Assembly (NCBI GenBank): GCA_020726505.1 | Contig: JAHLEZ010000006.1 | Span: 1,240,001 to 1,304,000 of the forward strand | Length of the DNA: 64,000 bases | Direction of reading: 5' to 3' | DNA from: Leptodontidium sp. MPI-SDFR-AT-0119 | Taxonomy: Eukaryota > Ascomycota > Leotiomycetes > Helotiales > Leptodontidiaceae | In this document: one piece after another, positions 27,839 to 39,429 of the stretch | Layout: the number at the start of each line of letters is the position of its first letter | Position numbering within the stretch: the stretch's first letter is position 1 | Program-made: the position numbers and the translations under genes | Notes under the pieces: model-generated | The model's database searches: none | The model's input: only the letters and a program-made list of their open reading frames with translations | What the model was told of the DNA's origin: nothing

Positions 27839-29291
27839 AGTCTAGGGATGACGGGTTTTGTTGTTGAGTAGGAAGAGAGAATGGTGTGGGATAAAGAAGG
27901 GTATCATAGAGATGGCGTTAAGGCTGGAAGTATCCCATGCGTAGATGATAGATGGCTGAGTAATAACAGTACCGATATCAGTTACGGGGTTCATATGAAG
28001 TCCAAGGTGGCAGGTGTGAGTGATATTCCATACAGCCGGTGAGCTCGTTATCCCCCAGCCCTGGCATATGGGGCGTTCTGTTTTTGTTATCTTTTCGAGT
28101 TCGCTGCTTGTAAAGTCCTGTATATTTCTCTTCTGCTTCATCCCAGAGAACCTCAGCTTCCTGTACACTATGGCCAGATCGACGTCTAAATCCAAAACAA
28201 TGGACTCTCCTTACCTGTTGATTATCATTCAACCCACTTCCTTCATTCTCCAGCTTTTTCATTTGCTTTCCAAGCCAGAAGTCCAAATGTAACAGCCTGG
28301 TTTCGATGTTTGCGATGAGAACAATCCAATCCTGATTGATTGATCTCAGCCTAGAAAGTTTGTTCCCAGAGCTCAATCTACCCATTACACTATCCACCCT
28401 TCGATCTCATAATCACATCGCACCAAGAAATGCATACACACTTTGCACCTACCTCCTCACCGAACCCATCTCCTTACCTAGAGAAGAGTCACATGCAAAA
28501 CCAACCCAAATCCTCATCCCTCCATCTCCGAGTACCGTAAGTCCTCCGCCTCAAAGCTTCCATCTTCCATAAACAATGAAAAACTGTTGGGGCACAAATC
28601 TCCACACACCGTCTCAGTCTCAATCACACAACCCTGAAACGTTGAAATTGTAAAAGCTTGCTTTTCAAGGGTTCATTCATCATGACGTGTTTGAATACCT
28701 TTTTTTTTCGTTGGGCCCCGGTTACTTTAGGGAGGTTTGAAGGACGGGTTAGCATGTGAAAATGGGTCTGGTCTGGCCAGTTGTGGAGTGTGGCGTGGCG
28801 TGGCGGCTCTGCTGAGTCCCTGGTTGCTGGTTGTGGGATTGGAGATACAATGAACTTGTTATGGTGCAAGTTTACAGTTCTATCATTGTTACATTTGTGC
28901 GCGTGTTCGCAGGAATGTCATTTCAGTAGTATGGGTCACCGCTTGTCATTTAGTATTTTTCAATAGGTAAGTTTAGAAGTCACAGTATCATCAAAACTAG
29001 AAATATGTCTTTGGGTGATGTATTTATATTTCCTTATTTCTAGGCCCGCAGGCGTAATCCTCACATCTTGCCCCAAAGGGTACAACCCAACCATACAATG
29101 AGTGCCCGATTGTAAACCCACTCTCTTCAATTACGAAGGAAGAACAAAGTAAACCCCCCCGCCTGTAACGCCCCCATGATCTAATAAACAAGCCCACGCT
29201 CAGAAACAGCAAAATGCAATTTTTTTCTCAGCTAGACAGAAGACAGCCCTTGTCATCGACTCATTAAGTATGCTTTGTAGCACAGGAAAGC
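27839..29291. other. Convergent intergenic region, 1.45 kb
   Basis: This lies between the ends of the thioesterase (plus) and OLE1 (minus) genes. Short frames on both strands have no recognisable domain. It should include the OLE1 3' untranslated region at the right. Confidence 0.55.
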
Positions 29292-30745
29292 TTACGCAGC
29301 ATCGGCTGATGCTACGGGCTCGGCTATCCGTGTGACTTGACTGCCAGCACGAATGATCTTCTTTCCTGCTGAGTCGGAGACAAAGGAGATGTCCTTGTTT
29401 TCCCGTTGAGCGCGCTTCCAGATCTCGACTTCACATCCTCCTCGGATAACGCCAACACGCATTGTGGACAACAAGTTGTGAGCGGCGTTGGAGTGGTTGT
29501 AGACACCACCGTTGAAGATGGCAGTTGCGTCCTTTCCAATACCGGATGTGATCAGAGCCTTTCCACCTGGGTGGTCCTTGATGAAATCAGTTACATCGTG
29601 GACAACACCAGCGACAGCGACGAGAGCGCGGCCGTTCTTGGCCTCGGCTTGGTAGGAGTCCCAGTCGATGATTGGTAATTGCTCGAGAGGAATACCCCAG
29701 TCAAGAGTCTGTCTCTTCTGGTCAAGCTTCTTCTGGAGTTGTTGGAGACGGCCCTTCTCGATCTCGTTCTGCTTGAATTGCTTCAGGTCGAATGCGAGTC
29801 CCATTTGCTTCCAGATCCAGATTGACCACTTGGTAGGGTCATATTGATGCCATTCGATAGCATTGCGGTAGTCGGATGGGAACTCGTGATGGAAGTTATG
29901 ATAACCTTCACCAAGAGTAACGAGAGCGGTAATGACGTGATCTCTTGGGGAGTTGCGGTCATCGAATGGCTGGTCACCGAGCCAGTGTGCCAAAGAGTTG
30001 ACGCAGAAGGTGGCCTGTTGGACGAAGAAAATTCGGAGAATCCCAGCGTAGATGAAACCTCCCTTCCAGTCTCCCCATCCGAGACCACTGACGAGGCAAG
30101 GGAAGACCATTCCCATGAAGATAACGGTCTTGATGTAGTTGCGATGTTGCCAGACAACGACAGGGTCATCGTTCAAGTCGGAGATGTCGGTACGACCAAT
30201 TCGCTTTGGGTTTTGCTTCATGATCATCCATCCGATGTGCGAGTATAGAAGACCCTTTCGAACGGAGTATGGGTCCTTGTCGGTGTCGGTGTATCTGTGA
30301 TGAGCACGGTGATCTCTCGACCACCATCTGATTGAACCTTCGACAGCTCCACCGCCAACGGCCGCGAGGAAGATCTTCAAGGGAAGGCGGGCAGAGTAGG
30401 ACGTGTGTGCCCAAAGTCTGTGGTAACCTGAAGTGAATTCCGTCAGTGATCTGTTACAATTGGAGGTGAGTTTCCGGGAAAGAACATACCAGCTGTGATA
30501 CCGAGACCGGTCATGAAGTAATATGAAATGGCCCAGATAGCAGTCTTAAGTTGGAGAGGAGTCCAGTAAGCCGCGATGAGGCCATAGATAGGAACTCCAA
30601 CAATCAAGGTGATATTGAGCCAGTTAACATGCTTGTACCAGTTCGCCCTGGTGATGGGCTCCTCGGTGATGTGGGGCTTCTTGGGATCGAACTTCTTGGT
30701 CGGTGGCTTCACCATGCCAGATGGTTGTTGTGTTTGAGAAGCCAT
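29292..30745 (-). CDS. ole1: Stearoyl-CoA (delta-9) desaturase with cytochrome b5 domain
   Basis: Exons 30745-30490 and 30427-29292 give 463 residues. It has the three His boxes of integral-membrane desaturases: HRLWAH (about 88), HRAHHRY (about 125) and HNFHHEF (about 262). Hydrophobic stretches surround them for ER membrane insertion. The C-terminal cytochrome b5 domain has the haem-ligand HPGG near residue 371 and a second His in YNHSNAAHN. The enzyme puts the delta-9 double bond into palmitoyl- and stearoyl-CoA, using the fused b5 domain as electron donor, as in yeast Ole1. A 64-residue linker rich in Gln/Lys precedes the b5 domain. This is the normal fungal architecture; nothing is missing. 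Confidence 0.97.
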
Positions 30746-33025
30746 GATGAGTGATGGCAGAGAGAAAATTGTGTCGTGAGGAAGAAAGGAGGAAGAGAAG
30801 AAGAAGAGGTGGAAGGCGGCGGCAAGTTATAATGTCTGTGTTTCGCAGCTGCACTAGTGGATCCGCCGGCAAAACTGGCGTGGGGAAAGCCTTTTGCAGG
30901 GCTGGCTTCTTCAGACAGACCTGCTTGGGTGGTGGGTGAGTGGAGTTTGGAGGGGCTCGGTCGAGTGCCGTCTTTGATTTTGGTGGGATGGGTGGGTGAC
31001 GGGGACTGGATCGGAGAAAGTGAGTGAGTGTACTTCGATTCTCTAGTTCTCCTTTCGCCCTCGAATTCCGCCAATTAAAAAGCACACAAGTGTCAATTCA
31101 ATGGCCAGATCACACGGCATCTTTCACAAGCAAAGGCTGCAAAATCAATTCGTGCCGAGGAATGATGGGACATGATGGGATGTCCAGGGGAAGGGGTTCA
31201 ACCTCCCACATCTCCATCTCAACACTTTTTTGTTCTGGCCGTTTCATTGGTCAAAGCTCTCTGCCCCCTTCCCCTATTGGGAATACTGCGAGCGAGAACA
31301 GGTATGGCGGATAAACATGCAACCAAGTTTCTCACCTGCGGATTGAGAATTGCTTACTTCTTCTTCTGGCTTCGCTCACGACGTCATGAAATCATTAATT
31401 AAATGTCACTAATATTTCATGGTACTGTACTTTTACATTTGTTCGCACGCATTGTTCTATCGTCTCATCAGATCTGGTGCAGCCCAGTGCGGCAGCCCAA
31501 CTAAAGTATGGAATTGAGAAATAAACTCGCCCCTAGGTGGACCATCGGGATCTAATTTAAGCATTAGGGGTCCTCGCCCGCCCTGTGGCATGACGCGGGA
31601 ACGATGGGAATGCACTCGGATTCGCTGCATCGCCCTCATAATCCTACGACCCCTATTCCTCTCAACAACAACAACGACGACGACGATGACGCGCGCCAAA
31701 GTCGCCCTTCCATGTGATAATTACCGTCATCACCTCCTCGATAGGCTCTTTTTCCTATTTTCTTAGTTGAAGCGAAGGATGCTGCGATTCTCTCGCATGA
31801 GTCGGTCTGTGTCTCTGGCCGCTGTCAACTTCGAACACGCAGGTCCTCAACTAGTTCCGCTTTTTTCAATGCACTAATATCCAGAGCTTGTCCGAATTAG
31901 GCTAGCGTTCCCCAACAAGAAAATGGAGCCACGTGATCCGTGCACTAAGAATGCATCGAACATTCCATCCTTTCGCGCCACTCGCTTCGCTTTCGCCTCG
32001 GCACGCTACGCCATGCCACGCCACCTCCACACTTTTGAAGTGAAAGTTGAAGGTGAAGTGAAGGCTCGTTGGACCGAGGCTGAAATGGAAGCTGACTGGT
32101 GTGCTACCCACCCACCCACCCACCTTCTCAATGTTGAGGCTCTTGAGTGAGAGATGGGAAGGGGCGGAAAGGGACGAAAACGTTGTCATACTTGGTGGGA
32201 CAGAAATGTTGTACCTGCATCAAGGGATCCCTTCTTTCGTCAAGCTTTTCACCTCTTGAGCACCTACGGAAGGAAGCACGTCTGAATTCTGGGGGGGATT
32301 CTTCCCGCAAACTTCCGCCTTGATTGCTTTCGGAGTTATCACAGTTCCTCTCGTTGTGGGATCGAATGGCAACACTGAGGCCTTCAAGTCTCTTTCAAGG
32401 CACGGTAGTCCGACCCTTCAATCCCGGGCAAGTGGGTTTTATCTTCCATGACTTTTAATCCAAGTTTCTGTCAAATATATGCTTCTTTAAGTTGTCCTTA
32501 AGTTGCAAAGAATTTCTAGAGATAGGCTCCTTTAGTACTGCCTTTGTTTCTTCTCTTGCAAGCATCTGAGCTCGAGTGAACTATCTCGCCAACTAACTGC
32601 GAACAGACATTCTCGTGTATCTGCCCCATGCATTGTTTGTTTTTTGTTGCCGAAGTCGCTCGCAAAAGCCAAGAATTGGTTAAGATACTGTATCTGAGCC
32701 GAAGTCATGAGTAACTTTCAATACATACAAGACCATTCATCGACTCATCTTCTAAACACTTGTGTAAGGTTCAGTGCCGCCTTTTGTGTCCAACGCAAGG
32801 CTGCACGATGCTTCCAGAGCTACTTACTCTAGTCAAAAACGGCATAGACATAATCAAATCAACACTGTCTCTGCTTATCATCACATGCCATCTCTACTTT
32901 TATGTTCAAGTGAAATCATCAACATTCGTACGGCTATTCTAGCGATACTGCTACAACATCCAACCAACGCGCTCCAAGCTCCCAACTCCGAGTCATGTAC
33001 TGTATATATCTTCCCACATCATCAC
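30746..33025. other. Intergenic region of 2.3 kb upstream of OLE1
   Basis: The first few hundred bases contain the C/T-rich (on the minus strand) OLE1 leader and promoter. A CCAC microsatellite (32107-32124) is the only repeat noted. The right end is the 3' flank of the purine permease. No gene was supported. Confidence 0.55.
32107..32124. repeat. CCAC microsatellite
   Basis: About four and a half tandem CCCA units in otherwise unremarkable intergenic DNA. Confidence 0.75.
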
Positions 33026-35170
33026 TCATAGCTTTGTCTCATCGGCAATGCTTCCACTGGCTCTATAAGGAGCAGCGCTTCCTTCAGCCTGCTTGCCAGT
33101 ATACATCTCCGTCTCGGCGCTTTGGGCCTCTTCTTCATCATCACTTCGGCGCTCATCGCCAGCCAAGCTCTCGGTTTCCTCAGCCTCATCCTCATCTGGC
33201 AGAGCAAGGTTCAAAGCCAAAGAAATGAAAGCCGTGAGGGCGAAACCAGTCTCCATGACCAAGGCAATAGCATCAAAGAATCCTTTCTTAGCCTTGTTGT
33301 CCCCCTCATAGGTAAATACATATGAGAACCAGTTTGGCACCAAGATGGCACCGAATCCGAGAGACAGGGCAGCAGTGAGGACGAAGCGCGTGCGGCGTGT
33401 GAATGGAACAGTTGAAACGATGCGCATACCGGATACGGCGACGCTCGAGAAGAGGAAGGTCGTCATTCCACCGAGGACAGATGCTGGAATCGAGGTAAGA
33501 GCAGCAGCAAACTTGGAGAAGACGCCCATGATGATAAGGAAGAAGCAGCAAGCATAACCAGCTTTTCGGTTGGCACATCGAGTCAAGGCGATGACGCCGT
33601 TGTTCTGGGCGAAGGTTGACATGGGAGTGATGGTACAGAGACCAGCCAACATGCCGTTGAGACCATCGGCGAGAACACCACCCTGAATACGGGAGTCGAA
33701 GAGCTTGCCCTCAACTTGGAGACGGGATACATCACAGGTAGCAGTGATATCACCAATAGCCTCCATCATCAAGATGAGATACACTGCCATTAAAGGCAAG
33801 ATCATAGGACCATACACGGAAAGTGGGAAGGTGTGGACCCAGATGAAGGATGCGACTGGGGCAGCATTGATGCTGGCGTTAGAGAAATATCCAGTTGAAG
33901 CCGCGATGATGCAACCGACCAAGAGACCGACGACAACACTCACTGGATATTGGTCAGCTTATAGTTCCTCTCTGATTCACTGTAAGACACTTACAAGACT
34001 TCATGATCGGCGATCCGAAACGTTCGCAAATGATGATGGTGATGAAGACGGAGAAACCAAGGCCAATGAACTCAGCAGAGCCCCAAGGCAGGGCATGAGG
34101 AGCAGAGTTCGAAGGGCAGAGCATGAAAGGTCCAGTCTCAGGACGTCCATAACAGCCTCCAGATCCACCAGCCCATCCCTTGAAACCGCTCTCGATTAAA
34201 TGGACGCCGATGAGCATGACAGTTGGACCAGTGACGATGGGCGGGAAGAGCTTTCTCAGCAGGTTTGGGCTCATGAAGGACAACCCGATTTCCAACAAGG
34301 CGCAGAGAGATGCCGTGCCGAGAATAGCGCCGTATCCCTCTGGGCAGGGCAGCTTGGTACCATCGGCTGCTGTGGGACACATTCCGTTTGCATACATCTG
34401 GGAGAGGCCATTGGTGGCAATGGGAATGATGGCGAAACTTGTTCCGACGACAGAAATCAACCCGGTTCCGATATAGTAAGGAGTCTTATAGATGTGGAAC
34501 TGCGAGGAGGGTGGTTAGTTATTGAGTCTTGACAATCATCCGGAAGACATGAGAACCGCCCCCTTCCACGGCTCGCTTAGATGTCTGAGACATCGAGGAC
34601 GACAGCAAAAGACAATTCGGAGAGGAGAATATACATACTCTGGTAATCTGTACAGCAGACAGGATACCGCAGACGATCAATGAGGTGGAGACCAAGTATT
34701 GTGTAGTATCGGCCGTGAAGTTAGCGGAATTGGAAATGATGATCGGAGGAGTAACTACAGACACATGTCAGAAACAGCGGTTTCAAGTTTCGGTATTCAG
34801 ACAAACTTACTAACACCAGCCAACATGGCCAACGCGTGCTGAAATCCAAGCAATAGCGCAAGAACAACTGGCATGCTATCCTGGAGACCGAAGAATGGAG
34901 CGCGGCGGGTAGATTTCTTCATGAATGGCAAATTGGGCTTGAAGAGGAACGCTTGGATGTTCGATTAGCTACAAGTACTATACTGAATAATATCATTGCC
35001 ATTAAAGGAGTCGAATTCTTACCATAGTCGTATGTTCCAATCAATCCTTGCTTCGTCGTGAATGCCTTGGTGATGTGCGAGATGTGCTCGCCAACAGATC
35101 GCTTGGGGGACGATTCCTCCCCAATTCTATCTGGGAGGTCCTGAGGACCATCATTTGCCGTATATGCCAT
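33026..35170 (-). CDS. Uric acid/xanthine permease, UapA/UapC type (NAT/NCS2 family)
   Basis: Five exons: 35170-35023, 34951-34811, 34754-34639, 34499-33995 and 33942-33026, giving 608 residues. The TM1 motif GFQHALAMLAG and the family signature QNNGVIALTRCANR identify a nucleobase-ascorbate transporter. LMMEAIGD and VLADGLNG carry acidic residues at the positions that bind substrate in UapA. About 14 membrane segments are expected in the plasma membrane. The cytosolic C-tail is acidic (LPDEDEAEETESLAGDE). The protein imports uric acid and xanthine with protons as nitrogen sources. UapA and UapC cannot be told apart here. Candidate UaY and GATA sites lie upstream. Confidence 0.93.
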
Positions 35171-35418
35171 TGCAGCGGAATTCAGAAAGCTCCTTTCTGT
35201 TGATTGAAGGTCCAAAAACCGATTCGGCGGGGTATGAACAGTGACGATTGCGCTGTTGAAGGTTCGGTGGAACCTAGTCTGTAGTAGGTATGGGATGGGA
35301 CCCAGGAAACCAAGCGGCTGATGATGATGGTTGATACTGTACTTCACAAAAATCCAAAACCGAGGGCCAGCATCAAGTGGTCATATATAGATATACACAT
35401 CCATCTCATATCTCTCCC

Positions 35419-35424
35419 TTATCT
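35419..35424 (-). promoter_or_regulatory. GATA-factor (AreA-type) site
   Basis: AGATAA on the minus strand matches HGATAR, about 250 bp upstream of the permease ATG. In Aspergillus, AreA activates purine transporter genes. A 6-bp match alone is common by chance. Confidence 0.3.
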
Positions 35425-35498
35425 CGATCAACGCTCTACTAAAATTCCAAGCCTCAGCCGACCATTCTAGGTCCCATCCATCCATCAAAGGTCCGTCC

Positions 35499-35511
35499 AC
35501 ACACACACACA
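35499..35511. repeat. CA microsatellite
   Basis: Six and a half CA units in the permease upstream region. Confidence 0.7.
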
Positions 35512-35791
35512 TGGCATGCGGCGACAGCAGCACAGCAGCAGGACGGAGCAGTGAAAAAAAAGCACTTTACACAGACCAAACAGACATCGTGAGTGCGCCG
35601 ACCGGACTGCTCTGGGAGTCCACCGACACGGCTGGTACCGATGAGCGGGGAGAGGAGATGCATTGGTGCATTGGTGCATTTTGCATGGCATGGCACACGA
35701 TAGGCATGGGCGGCACACAAATAACATCGAGAGATCATCCACCCCCGCGGCTCGCTTTCCGCTACTTACTTACCATCTTGACTCCTCTGCC

Positions 35792-35815
35792 CTATCAAGG
35801 AGTGCGCTCTTATCA
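35792..35815 (-). promoter_or_regulatory. Paired GATA-factor (AreA-type) sites
   Basis: TGATAA (35815-35810) and TGATAG (35797-35792) on the minus strand both match HGATAR. They are 12 bp apart, about 620-645 bp upstream of the permease start. Close pairs are the arrangement that GATA factors prefer in nitrogen-regulated promoters. Confidence 0.35.
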
Positions 35816-35924
35816 TGGGCCGCCGCGGGCCCTCTAACAGCCTTCCTACTGTATAAGTCAGATCTAAAAATCTAGATCTGGGGCTGCGAATCATGCGTGT
35901 GGACGATTCTTCTCACGAGAACTC

Positions 35925-35936
35925 CGGCGTCCTCCG
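35925..35936 (-). promoter_or_regulatory. UaY-like CGG-N6-CCG site
   Basis: CGG and CCG are separated by exactly six bases, and an A after the second half gives CCGA. The known consensus of the purine-pathway activator UaY is TCGG-N6-CCGA. It lies about 755 bp upstream of the permease ATG. One outer base differs from the consensus. Confidence 0.4.
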
Positions 35937-36069
35937 ATGTCCTAGGGCTCCTGTGAGTGTGGACCGATGGGTTGGGCTGCGTGACGAGCCTCTTGGCAAT
36001 ATTCTCGCTGGTGATTTTAGGCGTGCTGGGTGGGGTCTTGGCTTTGGGGGAACTCCAAGGTATTGTGGA

Positions 36070-36072
<3 letters not shown>

Positions 36073-36107
<35 letters not shown>
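36073..36107. repeat. TC dinucleotide microsatellite
   Basis: A pure run of 17 TC units plus one base (35 bp), the longest dinucleotide repeat in the window. Confidence 0.9.
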
Positions 36108-36110
<3 letters not shown>

Positions 36111-39100
36111 TTTCTTATCTGATTTGCTTCTTTTTGTTGGTTAGTTAGACGATCGTCTCGCTTGAGTGAGTGAGGAAACGCTGCGACATTTGCTGTGTGT
36201 TTGAAGGGCACGAAAGACTTCCATGCGGAATTTCTCTATCCTTGTCTGCAAGTGAATGTAACAAAAATCCCTTCTAATGTGAGGGGTTTGAAAATTTCCG
36301 AAGTGGATCTGGATGCGATGTAAGGTTCCTACGTTCCTACGTTACGTTTTGAAAATTGTCAAGGACGATTGCCGTTCAATTAAATGTCTGTGGAGCTTTT
36401 AGATTGTTTGGGAAGCTCGGATTGTAGAGCTATCGCTGTCCGGATTTTTCAATTTGTCGTTTCGTTGACGAGTATTCAACTTTCCTGCTCTGCGGATTGA
36501 TATTCTCTCTGTTGGCAAATTTACAAATCAAGTGTATGATGCAACTTCATGGAAGTAGGATTACTGTGCTGTGACAGGAAAGGAACTTCGCTGTGTTCAG
36601 TACAAGCCCCGAAGTCGCTGGGTGGCTCAACGGGAATGATGCCATCGAAATCCCCGTCCGTAGTTGTCACATATGTATCATGGATAGGAACAATAATCTC
36701 CCTACGACTTGTAGTCTGAATGGACGCGGCTCGTCCAGAGGTGTTGTAGACACACTCCTTCCTCTGGTGGCGGGACAGGCATCGCATGACGCGAAAATAT
36801 CCTGCTCATCTACGTGAATAACCATATGACAATTTTACTCATCAATAAACATACTGATCAGGTACAAATGGCACATGTCTACTGTTTAAAGCCCGTTACA
36901 TCGTATCGTAGCACCCTCCAGATATCTCTCATCCTCTCCAGATTCACGATCACAGGAACCGGCAACTGCAACCAAACTTATCCAGCACCAGAGTACCCAC
37001 CTGCTAAAAACTCAAAGGCCCTTTTTTGCACTCTCCCTTCCTTCAATTCGCCTCCCAACGTCAGATACAGATCTCGTTCAGTTTCGTTCCGTTCAAGGGC
37101 CTCCTTTCTGGACCCCAAATCGCTAAGCGAGTTCGCTTACTACCCCTTTTCCCCAACGACAGAACTCAGTTGGGTCAAAACAACGTCCCGAACGCGGAAT
37201 TAGATGCGACAGTGGCATTGGATCATGTGGATGGCTGTGTTATGTGTATCGTAAGATTGATTTGGCGGTCAACTTAGGGGTTTGGGAAGAGTCTATCGTG
37301 TTTTGGTCGGTAATTCGTTTTGGAGGTGACTTGTTATTGACATCAGTTCCAGTAATGGCAGGTACCATGCCTTGAGATATGTTAGCAAAATGCAGTTTAA
37401 GTTTCATGGTTTGTAATTTTCCCGACTTCTCGGATACTTGGGATGGTTCTGAAGGGTGAACTGGGAGGCTTGCGAGGCTACGTTTGCGAATGTCTAACAC
37501 CGCCCCAGTAGTTCGCAAACCCGAGTAAACTCATACAGCTTGAAGTGCTGTTATTTAAGCCGTTCACCATCCAATGGACCAATGCAACTTTCCATCACAT
37601 CAGGTCCCCAACGTGAGTCAATCTGATGAATTAGTCCCCACTACTGGACGGACCACTCGGAATTTGGAAATTCGTCGAGAGGCTCTGGTCCTTGGGGACG
37701 GGCAACTGACAAGAAGATTTGAAAACCAGAATGTCAGAGTAACTCCACTCCAAATCCTTAAAATAAAGATCGCTGGAGCTAACTCTGAAAACTTGCGCTT
37801 GCGAGCTCGGATGGCTGCATCAAGGTAACCAAGCCCAGATTTGTTGACACCTCGGTTCCAGTTCAAGAATGCATATGAAAAGAGCAATTTTATAAACTGG
37901 AAGGGGGTTCATCTTCGCCCTCATATATATGTGAGCCTTGAGACCCAGCTTGTGAGCGAGTTCCGGAGTCTGTTTGCCCGAAGTTGACCAACCTATCGAA
38001 CGGATTTCGCGATCGTGGGGTGTATTTCACTGTTCTACTCTAATATTATTATCGTGGATCAAGGTAGTACCTGCTGCCTTTTGGATGAACTCGAAGAACA
38101 CAGGAACGACATAATAGTCTATCTGCCCTATCGATAATTACGAGGTCATCTAGGAATAGGGGAAGTGAAGGATGTCGTGCATAAACTGCTCCGCGGTGCA
38201 GAATTCCCTGTTTTATCCGGTGCCGCATCTACGACAATATGTGGACGCTGTATTCTTATTTGGGGAATAGCCTTCTCTAAGAAAGGGGGCAGCACTTGGA
38301 GTCAGAATGAAATCTCATGTGGCTGGCTTGTAGAGAAGGCCCGATGTCGTGAGCGGGCTTTACGTGGACTCTAGATGTTGTTGACATTATGCCGGAATTG
38401 GGGGCAGGGAATCCCTAATAAACGAACAATATTATCGCATTTATCTAGAAAGCTATACTAGGTGAAGAAAACCAAGTAATAGGATCTGCGATCGATCGAC
38501 CGACTGATGGGTGATGATGACGGCTGCAGCAAACAAACCTCGGCGAAGATAATAAGCCCGAATATCATACATTCAGGCTGATATTTTTTACAAGACCCTT
38601 ATATGCTACAAGGAGCACTCATGCTGCTCTTCTTCTTTGGGCCGTACACGTTGTTCTCGGGATTCAGGGGATTACAGCCATGCAAAATGTGGTGGACGAA
38701 AGATCCCAGCATCCATCCACTGGACCGAAAATACTGCCGTGTCACTTGGCCGAGGGATGGTTTCTAGCCATCGCTTCATATTATGGAGTCATAAACAGCT
38801 ATGATGTAGAAACAGACATCACTACACTTGTGTTAGAAGATGGACGTACAGAAGGCGTAAGGACGCCCCCTTTGATCCATTTGAGGACTGTTTGAACATG
38901 AGCCTGGTCCAGTAGGAAGTAAATCGGCCCCCAGGAGGTGCTCGTTGGGTCGTAATACTTATTCAAGAATTGAACACTAATTTTCTTGAACAAAAGCAAC
39001 GATCTGATTTCTGCAGAATACCACATGAGTTCCAACGAGGTTCAAAAGGTGCAGAATGCCAAGAAGGCCTCAATAAGTTGTAAGAACTCAGCGAAGGTAG

Positions 39101-39153
39101 ACTGTCCTGCCCCCCGAGCTCTGCAGAAGTACAGACAATGTCAAGCTTTTGTA

Positions 39154-39182
39154 AAGGGGGTGGACACATCGGAGCGAACCCT
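39154..39182 (+). repeat. Left terminal inverted repeat of the MITE
   Basis: 29 bp, identical to the reverse complement of 39401-39429; preceded by TA. Confidence 0.88.
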
Positions 39183-39400
39183 AGCTAACGTTACATATAA
39201 TATAATAAGCCACTTAATCAACAAACTAGGCACTTTTTTTGTACGAGACTTAAGCTTTGCTCTGTCTAAGCCAATTAAATCGTCTTATCTTCCTCAGCAT
39301 TCTACGTCAATTAGAAAACTACCCTCAGTTCAGCCAATTATATCAGCTTATTACTGCTAGCAACTCGAATATTTACTAGGCAACATATGATCTCCATTCA

Positions 39401-39429
39401 AGGGTTCGCTCCGATGTGTCCACCCCCTT
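39401..39429 (-). repeat. Right terminal inverted repeat of the MITE
   Basis: 29 bp, a perfect partner of 39154-39182; followed by TA. Confidence 0.88.

Larger units (their letters stand above)
39154..39429. mobile_element. MITE with 29-bp perfect inverted repeats (Tc1/mariner-like, TA duplication)
   Basis: A 276-bp element. Its first 29 bp (39154-39182, starting AAGGGGGTGGACACATCGG) are exactly the reverse complement of its last 29 bp (39401-39429). It is flanked on both sides by TA (39152-39153 and 39430-39431), the target duplication made by Tc1/mariner/pogo-type transposases. The interior is AT-rich and has no transposase-like frame, so it is non-autonomous. A frame that runs across it (38986-39360) is chance. 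No second copy is seen in this window. Confidence 0.85.

Noticed and set aside
33705..34199. 164-codon plus-strand frame
   Set aside because: Antisense to permease exons 4 and 5 and their intron; no domain.
38282..38873. Short inverted pair AAAGGGGGC/GCCCCCTTT resembling the MITE ends
   Set aside because: Only nine bases match, the inner sequence departs from the MITE terminal repeat at once, and there are no TA duplications.
38986..39360. 124-codon plus-strand frame
   Set aside because: It runs from unique DNA into the MITE and across its inverted repeat, so it is chance.
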